DNA from: Daphnia carinata
Lineage: Eukaryota > Arthropoda > Branchiopoda > Diplostraca > Daphniidae
Reading direction: 5' to 3'
Assembly: GCF_022539665.2 (NCBI RefSeq)
Contig: NC_081336.1
Span: 8,904,778 to 8,968,777, forward strand
DNA length: 64,000 nucleotides
Shown here: positions 1 to 14,029 of the stretch, piece after piece
Position numbering within the stretch: position 1 is the stretch's first letter
Layout: the number at the start of each line of letters is the position of its first letter
The notes under the pieces: model-generated
What the model was told of the DNA's origin: nothing
Databases searched by the model: none
Seen by the model: the letters and a program-made list of their open reading frames with translations, nothing else
Program-made: the position numbers and the translations under genes

Positions 1-1631
1 TTAAAAACTATAGAGGTCCAAGTAATTGAAGGGCAATTGCCTTTCTAGCCAACAGGTTCTTCTTCTGTTGTTTCAAGATGATCGACTTTTTTTTTCCCTC
101 AGGAACAAGTAAAAATTTGCATGCTGTCCAACTTCAACAATGTCATCGGCAACGCTTGACAGTCTGGAGAAGAGCTTTTCTAACCGCCAATCAACCTATT
201 ATTCCGGTTGTCTCCGGAATTGCTTTTAACGGGATGTCCTGAAGCGGTTGACAGATGAAAAGTTTGGTCATGATGATAATTGATTGCTAATAAGGTCTAT
301 GAGCAAAAACATGTATGATGCCTGGTGCAACAGCTGCCTCATTAACCGTTTTTTTGTTTGCCTCATGATATTGTCTTATTCTACAGGTTTTTCTGGTTCG
401 GTGCTTTTTTTTTCTTCTCATGTGCAGCTCCGTGATATTCTCATTTCGCTAGCATTATTTTATGGAATGGGTCCTTTGCCTATCTATAGGGCTACATCAA
501 TTAATGCTAGACTACTCTCATGTAAGTACCTCGAAATAGCTGGGCAGATAGTCCTAATCAACACAAATTGCTTCAGAGGAAGAAATCTTAGAAAAAGCCG
601 ACAAATTAATTTTTTATTTGCTTAATGATTCAGTACGACGTACGAAACCAAGAGCGAAATAATGAATGATGAAATCTTGGTGTCCTTTAGTTTAGCAGGT
701 AACCGATAGGTGCAACATGGTGACGGATCTACGCTGTCAAAAATCGCGAGTTTTGCTCTTTACGACGAGTTCGTCCGTGGACAAACATCACAATTAAAAA
801 CACATCTTTCTAATTTGGAGGATTTTGTTTTTCTACCACTTTTGTGGTGACACATTCAATGCCGAAAATCTACTGAATCGCCAGCTGATTGAGGCCATGG
901 AACTGCCGCTTCAATTGTTGTTGTTGATGAACCTCGAAAGTGGGAAAATCTATTTTCTTCTTTCCTAGAAATCGACTGAACAGTAGCCTAAAATTAGTTA
1001 CCACAAACGCAGAAGGAAAGAGAAAGAAAAGCGTCGCTGTAAATTGGACAACTACAAACTTTATGCCCAAGTCCTATGAACTTCAACGTACTTTTGATCT
1101 CGTTGCATGTTCCTGTGTGATAAAATTAGACTTGAAACGACCCTTACGCCCCATGAATTCTTCGAAATATGTGACCTTTTAGATGCAGTGTCAACCACCC
1201 CATTTTTTGTTTATTCAGGTAAAAACGACCTTGCTGATTTGGTAATCGCAAGTTGCAGTAAAATCAACGTCTTTTCAACGTGTCGGTAGAGGGCTCTGCG
1301 TCAAATACCAGCAACACAGTCCAATGGAGTTCGTTTTGTAATAAGGTGTGATCCGCAGTTTTTGTAGTGCAGTTGATTGCAATTGCACTGTAAACCCTAA
1401 ACAAAGTTAGTGGATTATTAGCTGTTGTCTTTTACAGCCAAAATGGTAATTTATGGCATTTTATCTTAGATTTTCAATGGAAGTTGTTGGTTGCAAACGA
1501 TCGTCACACGGACGTTTGTTCATCTGTTGCAACAATCATTTTGACTACTACCAGCTTGTTTTTATTTTGATCTGATTCGTAAACTGTCTTGATCGGCTGT
1601 CAATAATTTTGCATCACTGGTTATCGCTCAA
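1..1631. other. Intergenic, no gene recognised
   Basis: Short open frames occur here, but none has a recognisable domain, a plausible splice structure or a protein-like composition. The sequence is AT-rich with many T and A runs. I see no RNA gene or repeat structure. Confidence 0.5.
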
Positions 1632-2087
1632 ATGATGGAATTAATTAATGTCGGGACACTATTGGCCATTCATCTCTTCGTTTTGATTGTCATTTGCGTA
1701 ACGCTTTCGGGCAAGTTACCAAGCATTGTCAATCAAATTTTTAGCTCCCACAGTGAGAAAAGTTGCATAACTGTGGACTACGACGACGGTCAGTGTGCCA
1801 TTTGTTTGAATCCACATGTAAACAAGTCCCGTCCGTACTGTGGTCACGTCTACTGCTTCCAGTGCCTTGTCTGTTGGTGCCGAATCAAACTTGAATGCCC
1901 GACTTGCAAGAAGCCATTCACGACGTTTAGGCACAGCATGCGGTCAGCATACGACTTTCGAGTCCACACGGTCATCAACGAAGACGATTTCATACCGGAT
2001 TATTACAGTGCCCTCGATCATCGACCATCAGCGAGAGAATATATGCTGTCTTCGTTGGAAACTTGGCATCGGGATCCTTCTCCATAA
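1632..2087 (+). CDS. Membrane-anchored RING-finger protein, TOPORS-like
   Basis: A single-exon ORF of 151 residues starting at ATG 1632. Residues about 9-26 form one hydrophobic helix, suggesting a membrane anchor or signal sequence. A C3HC4 RING finger follows at about residues 55-95: CAIC, then CGH, then CFQC, ending with CPTC. RING fingers of this class recruit E2 enzymes and act as ubiquitin (or SUMO) E3 ligases. The segment just after the RING (KKPF, then HSMRS and YDF) resembles the region after the TOPORS RING, where an H-V-R-S-x-x-D-Y pattern is usual, but TOPORS proteins are much longer and lack an N-terminal anchor. This is therefore either a short, lineage-specific RING protein or a truncated copy. 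No intron or polyadenylation signal is obvious. The RING assignment is firm; the substrate and exact family are not. Confidence 0.72.
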   Translation: MMELINVGTLLAIHLFVLIVICVTLSGKLPSIVNQIFSSHSEKSCITVDYDDGQCAICLNPHVNKSRPYCGHVYCFQCLVCWCRIKLECPTCKKPFTTFRHSMRSAYDFRVHTVINEDDFIPDYYSALDHRPSAREYMLSSLETWHRDPSP

Positions 2088-5000
2088 TGGGCAGAATTTT
2101 TTTAATGCCATAGCTTTGTCGTGTAATACAAGTCGTGTAATCAACAGTCGATATATATTTGGACTTGTCTGCCACTTAGCAGATGAGCATTTCTTGTGGC
2201 GGGTATGTATAACTTGATATTGCATTCCAACATTTCTCGTAAGAATTGAGTCAGGTAAGAATGTTCGGAGCTACTTTTGTTGCAGCTAAGTCTACAAGCA
2301 CTTCCCGATACTGTTTTAGCTCTGCCAGAGAAATCAATAGTCGTAGGTCATTATGAGACTCCTCCGGAAACCTCCTAGTCCATTGTTCAAGTACCGAGCC
2401 AAAGGCGCAGTCTGTATGACGTAAATCTTACGGAAGGAAATGAAATGACCAATAGACCGTTCATCGGCAAACAGAAGAGCAATAACAACGTGGTACAATC
2501 GCTCCAGGATGACGTCATACTTAACGTAAGGTAAAGTGCTTATGACTGTTACTATCTGTCACGTGATCTTTCTTACAGGACAAGCAAAATTTACACCGAG
2601 AACAGATGCGAAGAGTGCAGCATCACTGACCAACTTGGATCTAAGAGCTCGTCTAGGTTGACCCGTCTCCTAATTTCCGGAGTGTACAAGACGGATTTTG
2701 GCCCTATCCTGACGTTCTGTATCATCAAGGTAAAAAAAAAAGCACAGAAAAAAGATCGATTACTCTTCCTGGAACTATATTTAATTCTTCTGAATGTCCA
2801 AGGCTTGACGTTGGCAGCAATTGCGTCCTGTTCCTCGCTGATCTACTGATTTAGATGCTCAAAGACCACCTGCTGAGTCTAGTTTCCTTTTCCCCCTGTC
2901 ATCGTGAATAGCTCAAAGTAAGCGAAGAACGCACAAGGGAGGAAAATGGAAAAATATAAAAAAGAAAATATGCAGCTGTTCGAAAAATGGCATGGCAAAC
3001 AATTTGCTGTCTTCTGTCATGAAAATTCTGATTTAAGTACACGCGCACTCGTAAGTTTACATTGAAATATAATGAGGGTAATGTTTTCCCGGTTCCTTAT
3101 TTTTCTAATACTTTAGGAAAGATGCAGTCGGTGCTTAGCAACGCTAACGAAATCATGGGTTTCAAAATGAAAATAAATAGAAGAATGCTCATTCTGCCTG
3201 GTAACTTGCAATTCCTCATTTTACTATTCTGCACTTTATGGATAATTGCACGCCCATGGAATTGCTTCTAAGTCTAACTCGATAGTTATCCTATATTTCA
3301 ATGTGCACAGCATTCTCTCTCGATGCTGACAGCTAAAACTAAAGTCAGTGTGTGAGTGAAGTGTGTTCTTAAATGGTTAAGTCGAATGAAGACAAAGGAA
3401 GACGTATTTTTGAATGATTCTTCCTTCGAGATGCACCGTAATGACGCACCACTTGGGAGACCTGGGATCACAGGATTTAAATTTATTCTTGAAAAAGAAT
3501 TTTTCCCTTCTTTTCCTCGTTTGTCCTCATCTCTGCTTAATCAGGGTTGACTTCCATTCTGCTCAGGAAGCGGATCAACTTCACAGATGATTAGACGCAA
3601 AGTTAAGCTTGAAATGATGGTTGTCGACTGACGTCAGTTGCCATCAACAGAATAATTACCTGCAGTGGGACATTTTGTGTCAGTGCTGCATAATTAGCAG
3701 CCATGACAAACCTTGTAACTACAAAAGAATTCGGACTTGCTCTTTAACAAAGTAGACGCAGCCCATCTTCCGACTACCATTGATTTGCCGTAAGGGTTAG
3801 GTTCTCCTTCATGACACAATTGCTACGATTTAATTTAATACATATTCGAACCAGGTAAAATTACATTAATATTGGTAAATGTATTGAAGAAGTATACAAT
3901 CAGAAGCTACTTCTATGCAGCCCGATTTCCATGAAATATCTTCTAATCTTCCAAGACGGTTTGTAATTGCTCTTGGGACTGATGAGCGTAACTTCTTATT
4001 ATCAAACCGGCTATTTGTATAGACGCATTCACTATAGGTGACGAAAGTCTAGTTCCAGGAATGCCACATATAGCTTCCATTTTATTATCGTAGACCATTC
4101 TATTTGAATTCATTTGCTGTAAACTCTAAATGTGTGCTTAATGCTTAGGTTATAAATCGCCCAGACAGTAGTGCCACCTTTTGGCCAGTGAAATCCCAAA
4201 TGTTTTTTTGTTGTTTTCACTTTTTTATTTTGGAACAAACAAAAAAATGTAATTATGATATAATGATAGCTTAACAACATTTGACCTAGATTGATGACAC
4301 CCTTTAAGGGACAGTTATCCAGCCAATTATTAGCTTGCTTGCTAAGTAATCATTACACGTTTTCTAAATTATCCATCATTTCTTCATCGTCGAGGTTTCT
4401 TTTCTACTCACCTTATCGTAAAATCGTAACAGTCGGCAACAAAGCTAAAAAAAAAAAGCTAAACAACACACCCAGAAAAATTCTTTAATTTATCTTCCGG
4501 TACCAACTTTTTGCAATCCCAAGGTCTATACCGATGACGTGTGCTATCATCGTCTGCTAAGTCTTTCAGATTTAACTTGAGCACACATTACACAGTTGCT
4601 GGGTGAACTTCTTGCCATTGTGTGTGCACCTTTTAGCTTCTATTTTCGTCATCAGCTCAAAGTTACCTGCTGCTACCTTCTTTTTTGTCTGGTATTACGA
4701 GGAATAACAGAAGCGATAGAGAGAGTTTTTCCCTCCTCGATATCTTCTGATGGAAATGGGACACCGTCGCATTGGACCTCAGCACTAAGGAATAATTACC
4801 AACCGAGCCCTATTCAATGCTGCAAGGATCTCTGCACTTGCACAGAAGCCAGACAGAATAACATCACACACAAGGGTTCTAATTGCGTTCGTTATCAGCA
4901 ACCGAGGGCGCAGTCAAATATGGAGGTATCGTATTACTAAAGAAAAAAAAAGCAATCCACTTTTTATCCCATTAGTGATTTCGCAACAGCGATAGTACCG

Positions 5001-6835
5001 TAAGAAATAAAAAATTTTTTTAAGATAATAGCGAATATATCACGAAATTCGATGGATTTCCGAATCTAGAAACTGAGAAAACTGTTAAGGTACACGGATG
5101 TTTGTGGTGTTCGTCAATCGTTTTTCCATTAACGCTTTCTTTTTGTGTTATTTGTACGAAAACAAAAGCATGTCCTTGGTTTGCGTCACTAAAACTCAAT
5201 CACGAACTGCGTGCACGAAAAGTAGTGGGCACAATAAAATATCCCCCGAGGTGGCGTTGTATTCTAATTTAGAAAAAAGAAGACCTTGGAGGGTGGTTTA
5301 CTGTTAGATGAGTCTTTTGAACATGGGATATTTTTTTTTTCAGTTTTTTTGGCGGACGAATGGTGTGGTAGACAGTCTAATGCGATATTTTTTTCCCTCG
5401 GGGTTGTTTACGTAAGCGCGGTATCCATTTAGGTCTCAGGGAAACGACCCTCTCTTTTACTATATCCTATATCAATCTTTTATAGTTTATCGATAATTAC
5501 ACGTTGTAGGATCTCCTTTGCACTGGAAAATCGGGAAACGTAAACAATTGAGCTCTTTTGTAATTATTTAAGCACAGCGCAGGACGATGAGTCCATCCTG
5601 AAATCATTCTAACGAGGCAGAAGCTATGCAAGAACTTTCGTGATGTATTGAAGATAAGAAATTTAATTGTTTTCAAAGACTTGATGAGGCATTCACTATT
5701 CATAGAGCAAGGCAAAACTGTCTTTTGCTTTGATGTTTCGTTTCATTTGTCGAATTCTAAAATTTTGGGTCGTGCGTGCCGATTAGCTCTCGGCTCTCTA
5801 ACTTCTCCGTGTTTCTATTGATTACCAAACGGCTGAAAGCATGTTTAGCGTACGGAACATAGCCAGCCAGCTGCGCTTGATATTTTCTTTGAATCCAAGA
5901 AATATATACTGCGATATCGCATTATCCAGAAATTCAATTTATGGCCCAAATCTGCTGATAACGACCTTCCCCGTAACACGAGACATTTTTAGACGTGCTT
6001 GATAACAAACTGTATAGACTATTGTAGAGAAAACCAGTATGAATCAATTTTGGAAATAATGCCAAATTCCTTGTCCCCCTAGTATTTTAAACATTTCGGT
6101 CCGCAGGTGATAACGTGACCCATAAACAGACGTCCTTGTGCCGAGAGTTTCAAATTCGAGCATCGTAGTGTTTGTTCGAGGAATGGTGATCTACAAAAAT
6201 TGGTTCGCTAAAAAAAAAAAAAGCCATAACAAATTTTATTAAGTTTCAGGTTTGATTCGACCGCCATTTGCTTAAAGTAGAGGTTGCTTGGACTATTCCA
6301 AAGAACATTCCAGGTCAAGGCACATTCCTAATGACAAACGTGAATCGATATCCCGCAGTGAGCGTAGGAAAGAAAAGGAGAGACAGACATTAAAGATCGC
6401 CATAGAAAAAAACCGTAGAAGATTTTCTTTTTAATATTTTATGTGATCAAATAGGATGGCGCTGCTGTACATGACTCGAGATCATTAGTTTTTCCCCGTC
6501 GGATGGATGAGACGTGACTTTTTTTTCTCGTTTACGATCGACCAAGTCTAAATCGAACCCACGTCTAGTTTAGATTAAAAGACCACTCCCAAGTATTTAT
6601 TTGATAAGGAAAGATTTTGCGTTTTGCCCTTGATCACACGAATGCCTGTGGTACCTGAACTTGTTTGATCACCTTAATCAAAAGAGGAAACGAAGATCGG
6701 ATGACTAGTCATCCAGTGAACGTTACTTGCGTAACGTAGGATAAATTTTGTGCTGAAATGGAAAGGAAAAATAGTTCATGTTGTCGTTTTGGTATGTTTA
6801 TTCGATTTTCACCTGTGTCGATATAAACTGGTAGA
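2088..6835. other. Long intergenic stretch without convincing genes
   Basis: No exon chain with domain content was found. A full palindromic CRE-type site (TGACGTCA) lies near 2510 and a CACGTG E-box near 2560, either of which could be regulatory or chance. The rest is AT-rich sequence with homopolymer runs. Part of it may be an intron or UTR of a gene whose coding exons I cannot recognise. Confidence 0.4.
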
Positions 6836-7830
6836 AAGTGGGTCATAACTTTACATTTCTGGTGGCTATGCGAATTTCGTTTTCCAAAGTGAAATAAAAT
6901 GGCTCATTTGGCAACTCCCAACGTGACGGCATTTCTTTTTCCAATTGCATTCCACATTCTTTTTTTTTTTGTCTAATAAGGTTCAAATCCGGTAAGTAAA
7001 CAGGGAAAATGGTAAAGTGAACAGCTTTCTTGCATAGTTGCAAAATCGATTGGCCAAAGTAGATAATTCAAATTCAATCTGATGTCACTTCGGGAGTGCA
7101 TTATGCCACGCGTTTCTCGTATTGCGAATGTAAATGAGTTGGTGGAAGGAAGGGAGCGTTGGCAGCTTTGTTTTTTTTTTCAGCGTTTGATTCAAGACGT
7201 TCAACAGCTGCGCGAATCGGTTTGAAATGCAATAAAGCACAAAAATGAAAACATTGAAAGTAAGGAAATTGAAAAACTTTCCCCTACCACTCATTTCCCA
7301 AAAAGTTTAGCGGTTTTTCGACTTTCTCACGACCAAAGAAAAGTATCGTTCCTTTTTTATTGTCCCGCGTGAAAACACACACAAACACTCGCCATTAACA
7401 ACAGCCCCGTACTTTGTACAGTCAATGAAGTAAAGAAAACACAGAAATTGTTGTTGGAGTGGGCACTTTTCCTCTTTCAATTGACTTCCAAGTTCGTTCT
7501 TGTGCGTGAAATGACGACATTTTTTTGGTCACGTTTCCGGTTAGTGAATGTTTTATTTTGCAATCACTACATTCTATGGTACGATGTAGTCCACGCTGAA
7601 AACATTAACAAGCTTATTTTCGTTTTGATTTGTCATTTGGTGAACGTCAAAAGAAAAATGGCACTCGACTTGCATTGAACACGTAACGTTCCCCTTCTAA
7701 TTCTTTTTCAAAACGGGAGTAAAGATGTTCAAAGAGATACGCGTGAAAAAAGACAAATTTAGGAAAGAATAACTTTCTTTTTGAACGCGTAAATAGGTAA
7801 AACATGAAAGGATGTACGTAGTTTCTGGGA
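6836..7830. repeat. Old non-coding duplication, copy 1
   Basis: This block aligns in the same orientation with 14030-14780. Matching stretches include 6862-6910 (a ggctatgcgaat core followed by a tggctca segment), 7289-7374 (cactcattt, then tttagcggtt, then tttctcacgac, then ttattgtcccgc) and 7685-7790 (ccccttct, then gaataactttc, then ttttgaac). The copies have diverged by substitutions and indels, and neither holds a believable protein. They could be copies of an unrecognised mobile element or a segmental duplication about 7.2 kb apart. Confidence 0.6.
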
Positions 7831-10800
7831 AAATTTCATTCTCTAGATCTCATTACTGCAAAGACGGGAGAGGTAGCATTTTTTAAAAATCAGGTAAAAT
7901 AATATTCCTTTTGCTGGAGTTCAAAATGTTCTTGATTTCTTACCTAACATTAAAATGTATCTAGTTTAGATAATGTTTAACGAAATTAATAACATTTGTC
8001 GTACAGAAGAATCCCATTTATTTGCATAATTTGCTCAAATGTACCACAAAAATCAACGAAACTCGGCACGTGTAGCCCATTTACAGAGAGGTAGAGAGAG
8101 AAAAAGAAAAAAAATAACCGCCAAAATCGTGGGAAACCATGGGTGGGGAAGCAATAATTTAGAATAGTATTCCTTAGGGGAATCAGTTTTAACATATTTA
8201 CCCAAAAGCAAAAATGGTTCAAGGGCAAAGATTTTCAGGAAAAGATCAAGGACAGAGAGGATGGGTAAGCAAATTCAAAAGCGAAAACAATATGCAAATG
8301 GTTAACTTCTACAAAAAAGCAACCCTAAAAATGATAATACTTAACATAATTTACGACATGAATAAACACGTGATGAGAGCGATAAATAAATATCTACCTT
8401 TCTCATTAAACAACAACCAAATTCTTTTGTGGTAAATTATCTATTGCTAATATAGATGCGCAGGTGAAACTGAATAGGAAAAGAATTCAACTTTCTCTAC
8501 TTAATGCCCCATAAAGTACGAGTAATGGGCTATCTATGTACCATAAATTTCATTTGTTTGGCAAAGTCGAAAATTCCGGAAAATAACAAATGGCCGTCGT
8601 GCCAAACGAGAGACAAACAGATGGCGCGGGGGAAAAGAGAGTTGTTCGTCTAGAGTACGAAGTTGGTTAGAGAAACTGCAAATGACTCCGCAGCAACCGA
8701 AATTTCCTTGGATACTTCACGTAACCACAGTTTTTTGTGTTTGTTTGATGTGCAAGTAAAAAACATTTGTTGACGTCCGCCCGGCAGACCTTGGTCCAGA
8801 AACTTCATGGGTATTTCTCCCGCCATTACATTTATAAAATGTTTGCAAAGGTTTGCTAGTTGTACTTCCAAATACGGGCAAAAGGATGACGTTGTGGATT
8901 TCTTTGACTTAAACAACCGTTTTATTTGTAATCACGTTTTGTGTTAAGCCTTTGTTGTTGTATGTTTCGGCTGCTTGGCCAACTTTTCGTCGGCTGCTAA
9001 CTTTATCTTTTAAAACAATCGGTTACGCTTTTACGGAAATGTTTAAACAATGGAAGGCGTTTGTTTTTGGGACAAGAGAATTCATTTCATAGTACACTTC
9101 AGGCTTATTCGGTTGGGATTTGATGTTAAATTGATCTAACATAGAGTTAGCAAAAAAGATCAGTTTCCTGATTTAGTATGTCTTCCAAAAGCCACCAAGG
9201 CTCGGGAAACATTATTTGATTAACTATTTCCAGACAGCAATATTTTCTACTGTACATCTTTTATTCATAGAGCCAATGCCGAGGGACTCCTCAACAGGTA
9301 TTGTGTGGGTTTCATTCTGTTGTATTGTGTCAGACATTGGCAAAGCATGGCAATAAGTTATGATCCAAGGCAGCTCATTAGACACATTATGGGAACAAAA
9401 AGACAGCAAGACAGAGGCCGTACGTCATACAGGATAACTGATATTGCCTCTTGTCACACTTGTCTAGCGATACGATACCTAAACAGCCAGTTTTAATAAT
9501 AAAATACTTCGAGCCTTTGTTTGCCCTTTTATTAATAGCCTATAAAAAAGAAATACGTAGGAGGCTAGGCTTGTTAACTCATGCGATATATCAAATTACG
9601 CGATTCTACAAGTAGTTTGCATATGGATGCAACGACGACGTAAATAAATTTAGTAAACAACTTCTGCACCCATCCCATTTGATATTCTGCAAAATAGAAA
9701 AATAAAAGAAAAAAGGAAAATCCATCGATTATCAATAATCGTATCGATTCTGCATGGCGGGATCTAAAGTCGGATTTGCAGGCAATTCACAATGCGGCTG
9801 CACTACGATTGGCAGTTGTTTTCGTTTCTTGGAGCTGCTCAAGTCAGCGAAATCACCGTGTTTATGGTTCTGTACGTCAGCAAAGCGACTATTTCAAGAA
9901 TTTTCGGGTTGGTGTAGTTCGATATTCCCTCTGAACTGTTGCTCAAGTGAACATCTTTCTCGTGGTTTGTGAATTTTTAAAAAATGGACAATTGATTTCC
10001 ACAAAGCATAAATCCTGACAACCATTTTTTTTTCATTTTTCCGTTATTCTTTTCTCTGTTATTGGATGCTATGCCCCTCATTGCTGGTTTACTGGCTGAA
10101 GCCGTGGCTGTCGTCTTTTGTTTCCATTGGGGTGTCAAGCCCATAGTTGGCATTCCTGAATTGCGAGATGCCATTCACGACCTTTAAGGCACAATAGCAG
10201 GCAGATCATTAAATGTTTTCATTGTAAGACGATATCACAGACTGCAGGATGATCCTCGTTCGTGACAAAGTTGGACAATCTGTCACATTTCATTTTCGGG
10301 CGAAATTCTTTTGATCGTCTGCAGCAACGACAACAATATTGACTTCTTTTTTTTTTCAAGCACAGCAATCTTTGTATTTCAAAATTCGTTATTACTGTTT
10401 GACAAAAGGAAAATGGTATTTATTATTATTTTGAGGATATACGAAACTGGATTGAAATGTATAAAACCGGTTTACATTCTGTACTAATCTTCTGGCAGCA
10501 TGATTACGACATTCTTTGACAGCCATTGTGACATTAACAATTTCTTGGCTCCGAATTTGGAAGGCATAGAAGAAAAAAAAAAGGGAAAGTAAAGAAAGAT
10601 AGAAAGGTTGAGCCAAGAAGATTTGGATTCTCCCATTGATTGAATCTGAGACACAACCTGCACGTCCTAGAAGTGTTCGTACCTTGTGACGGTTTCCAAC
10701 TACATCTGGCACGTGGATTAAATCCAAGACGACAATCGATCGATGATGCATCTGCCAAAGAATGTTACAAAACAGACTTGTACCCTTAGAAATCACGTTA

Positions 10801-13800
10801 TTTTCAGTCGTGTCGTTTGAAATGGATAAAACTCAAAAAGTACAATATTGGAACGTTTCAAGAACTCTGTGACACACGCACGTCCTCCATGACACTGAAT
10901 GCATCAATCAGTTCACGTCCGAAGCCAACATCAGCAATAAAAATCAAAGTACGTGTACACGTTTTTCTTGAAAATGCTATTCTGTAGTGGATGAAGAATT
11001 TGCTGTTTGTCAATATGGAAATCTTATACATGTCTAATTACAAATTTGTGTAACCGTGAAGGTTTCAAAACATGCGAGTCATCCCCCTATACTTCTCTTT
11101 CGAGTATTGTTATGATAAAATTTGATGACGCCTTGGTGGCAATGGAAAACGAAAAGAAGTTGGGATTGATCAACCAAACCGTTTATTCAGGTGAGTTATA
11201 AACGTTTGAAAATTAATGAACTCTGTGACTTTAGTCTTCCAAATTCTTGGTAATGTCAAACTCATTATTTTTACGTTCCACTCGTTCGGTTTCAGAATGT
11301 TCAAGACGTCAAGTTACACAGCCAATTATACGTATTGATTGCGTCTTCATTTTAAAAGAAGAAAACAAAAAACTTTGCTGAGGTAGGTGTGTTATCAAGC
11401 GTCAAATTTTTTCATTTATGTAATTAAATTCTGAAAAAAAAATACAAGATTATGTTTAAACGTTTGCTTGAGGATGCAAGGTATTAGCAAAGGATCGTCT
11501 ATATTTGCCCAATAATTCTAAAAAAGAAATCCATGATCGTAATGAAAACTTAATGCAAATATTTGGCAATAGTGTTTGTCACGTCTGCTGTCAATTGCCA
11601 TTTGTGATAAAAAATAAAACAAACAACTCATGTAATGAGATGTGCAAAATTGGCAACCAGTTGAACGACATTGCGCTTGGCGCCCGTTTTCTCTCCTCAT
11701 TTTTCTTATCTTTAATTGTTTTCCAACTCTGAAATTCACGTCCAACAACAAAAAAAGGTAAGTGACAGCTCGTTTGATATAACGTTGTCCTATTATTTCA
11801 TCCGACATCAAATTGTAAGATGTTGGATTCATTACCTCCTTAAATTAAAATTCCCTTTATTGGAAAACGCCGAAAAAAATGTGTGGCAAAATTTTTTCAT
11901 GATTCATTGAAAGTCTTGCTGTAATGACTAACACAGGCTGCATTGATTATCTGTCATATCACGGCAACCACCAGATTTGGTTTCTTCTCTCTTTGTGCCC
12001 TGGCATTGCTCAACAAATTTACCTTGTCGTTGGTACTCCACCCCAGCAACAGTGTCTCAACTGAAAGCAACCATTGCGTGTTTTCCTTTTTTTTCTTTCT
12101 TATTTAATCAGAAAGTCTGCTGCTGCTTTACAGTGACTTGCTGACTCTCGAGAAAATGATTTTGTTTTCTCTTTGCCTTTTTATTTTCCTCCTCTCTTTT
12201 TGATGGAACACTGATCGCACAGCCGCAAAAGTATCTCTGAGATGTGTGGGTTTTTCTGGGAGTATCGCCCTAATTACTTTCATTAAATAGGCCGTGATAC
12301 GTAGGATCTGGCTGACATTCTCTGTGATACTCGAGATGCCTGTCCCGAGATGCGATTTCAGGTTGATGTGGCGTCTATTAATCGAAAGGCGATAGCAGTA
12401 AGTTTACACCAACTTTCTCACGATCGATGAATGTTCCATTAGACGTTGTGGATCACCTCCATTTGGCCTCCCTTCGTTTGTTTTCGGCAAGTTTTTTCCC
12501 CCTGCAATGGCGTGATGATTCCAGCACGAAGCCAATTCTCGAGGTCGTTTAGATGACAGATGTCTTTGTAGCGAACCGTTTTTAGATTTGGCTGCCCTTT
12601 TTTTTTTGATGATTCATCTGTCCTGGACAATCGGGTCTTTTCAAACCGGATGTTGTTTTATTTCTTCGTTTCTTATTGAAAATATCTGTCGGGTAAGCAA
12701 AAAGCGAAGAAAGGTGTGGTTAACAAATTCCATTCACTTTTTACTGTTTATTGTTTACTTATCTGAGTGGGTGTTTTTTCGGGGGAAAACCACTCACTTT
12801 ATCGAATTAAACATTAGTAAAGGAATTTCGTATTCGTTGTAACAGGAAAACGCGTAGAGTAGTCTACTTTTAAAAAATGCATCAACCCGACAGCAAGAAA
12901 CGAGTTGAATTGAGTTTCGTTTCTCTTTTTCCATAGTGTGGCGTGTTATTTAAAGTGTATCACACAGTAAAGCGTTTCGCGTGAAGTAAAAAAACCGGTT
13001 TCTTTTTTTTCAGTTTCAACCCCATGCTAACAAGGAACTGAACTCGTTCGCCACCCCTTCACCTTTCTCTGTCGTCATGTTCCATCCGAGTCATTCCACT
13101 CTCGATTGGGATACTCCCCTCCGCAAGCCCTTTAGCACAAAGCGATTTAAAATCAACAAACGTACAGCAGAGATAATTTTAAATGTTATGGCTTCTTCCA
13201 TGTTTCTCTATTTTCTATTGAAAATAGAAGCCCTTCGTTAGTGCGTCGTTGATTTTATGCCGCATGAATTAAACGCTTTTGCAAAGGATTTTAACGTCTT
13301 GAAAATTCGTGTCAATTCCTGGTGTACAAAAAGCCTCAGGTGAATGTTTTAAAAAAGGAGAATGGCACAAAAAAAAAATCAGTCCGACCTTGTGCACGTT
13401 ACAAGGTTTCGCCCGTGATAGGAGAAAAAAAGGGTATTATCTATTTACACAATAGAAAATGTTCAACTTATAGTTTGAATGTCCAATAAATCCCAACCGC
13501 ATTTGAAAGCAAACTAAAATTTTGTTTGTGACTTTTTTACATTTTAAATTAAAGCTTTATGTCATTATTGCGGCCGTCTCCATATTGGGCACGCAACCCA
13601 GCCTAAACCTCAATCGAACGTGAGTCAGTTTTTCTTTTGGACGAAAGGTCGTATGCGATGACGAAATCAGATTGCGGGCCAAGGCGCATTTGTTTTATTA
13701 TTAAACTTTAATATTTACAGTTCGACCTTCGCCAACGATGATCTTCCACTTTAAATTTGAAGTTAACTTCAATTTTTTAAATGCCGAATTGATAGCGTTA

Positions 13801-14029
13801 GTGGCACACCTTGTTGTGTCAAGCGTTTAATCGAACCAACCCATACTTAATCTCATTCTGCACGGGGGGGAAAAGCCTTGATTCAGAGTTGGAGGCTAGA
13901 TGTAATCAATCGATTAACATTTAGGATAATACAAGGGCACTTGATTCTTTTGGCATAGCCGAGAAGGTTGAAGCATCAGTTGCATCCAGCGTTAACCTGA
14001 CGTGTACATTTAAAATCTATGTGCTAGAA
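7831..14029. other. Intergenic, no gene recognised
   Basis: About 6 kb between the two copies of the old duplication. Short ORFs of 60-130 codons occur on both strands, but none shows domain signatures or splice-consistent neighbours. Long T runs (for example near 12,080, 12,600 and 13,000) and A runs are frequent. Confidence 0.4.

Noticed and set aside
10392-10796. A 134-codon minus-strand ORF in the gene desert
   Set aside because: Low-complexity Phe/Leu runs derive from A/T tracts; no domain, no neighbouring exons.
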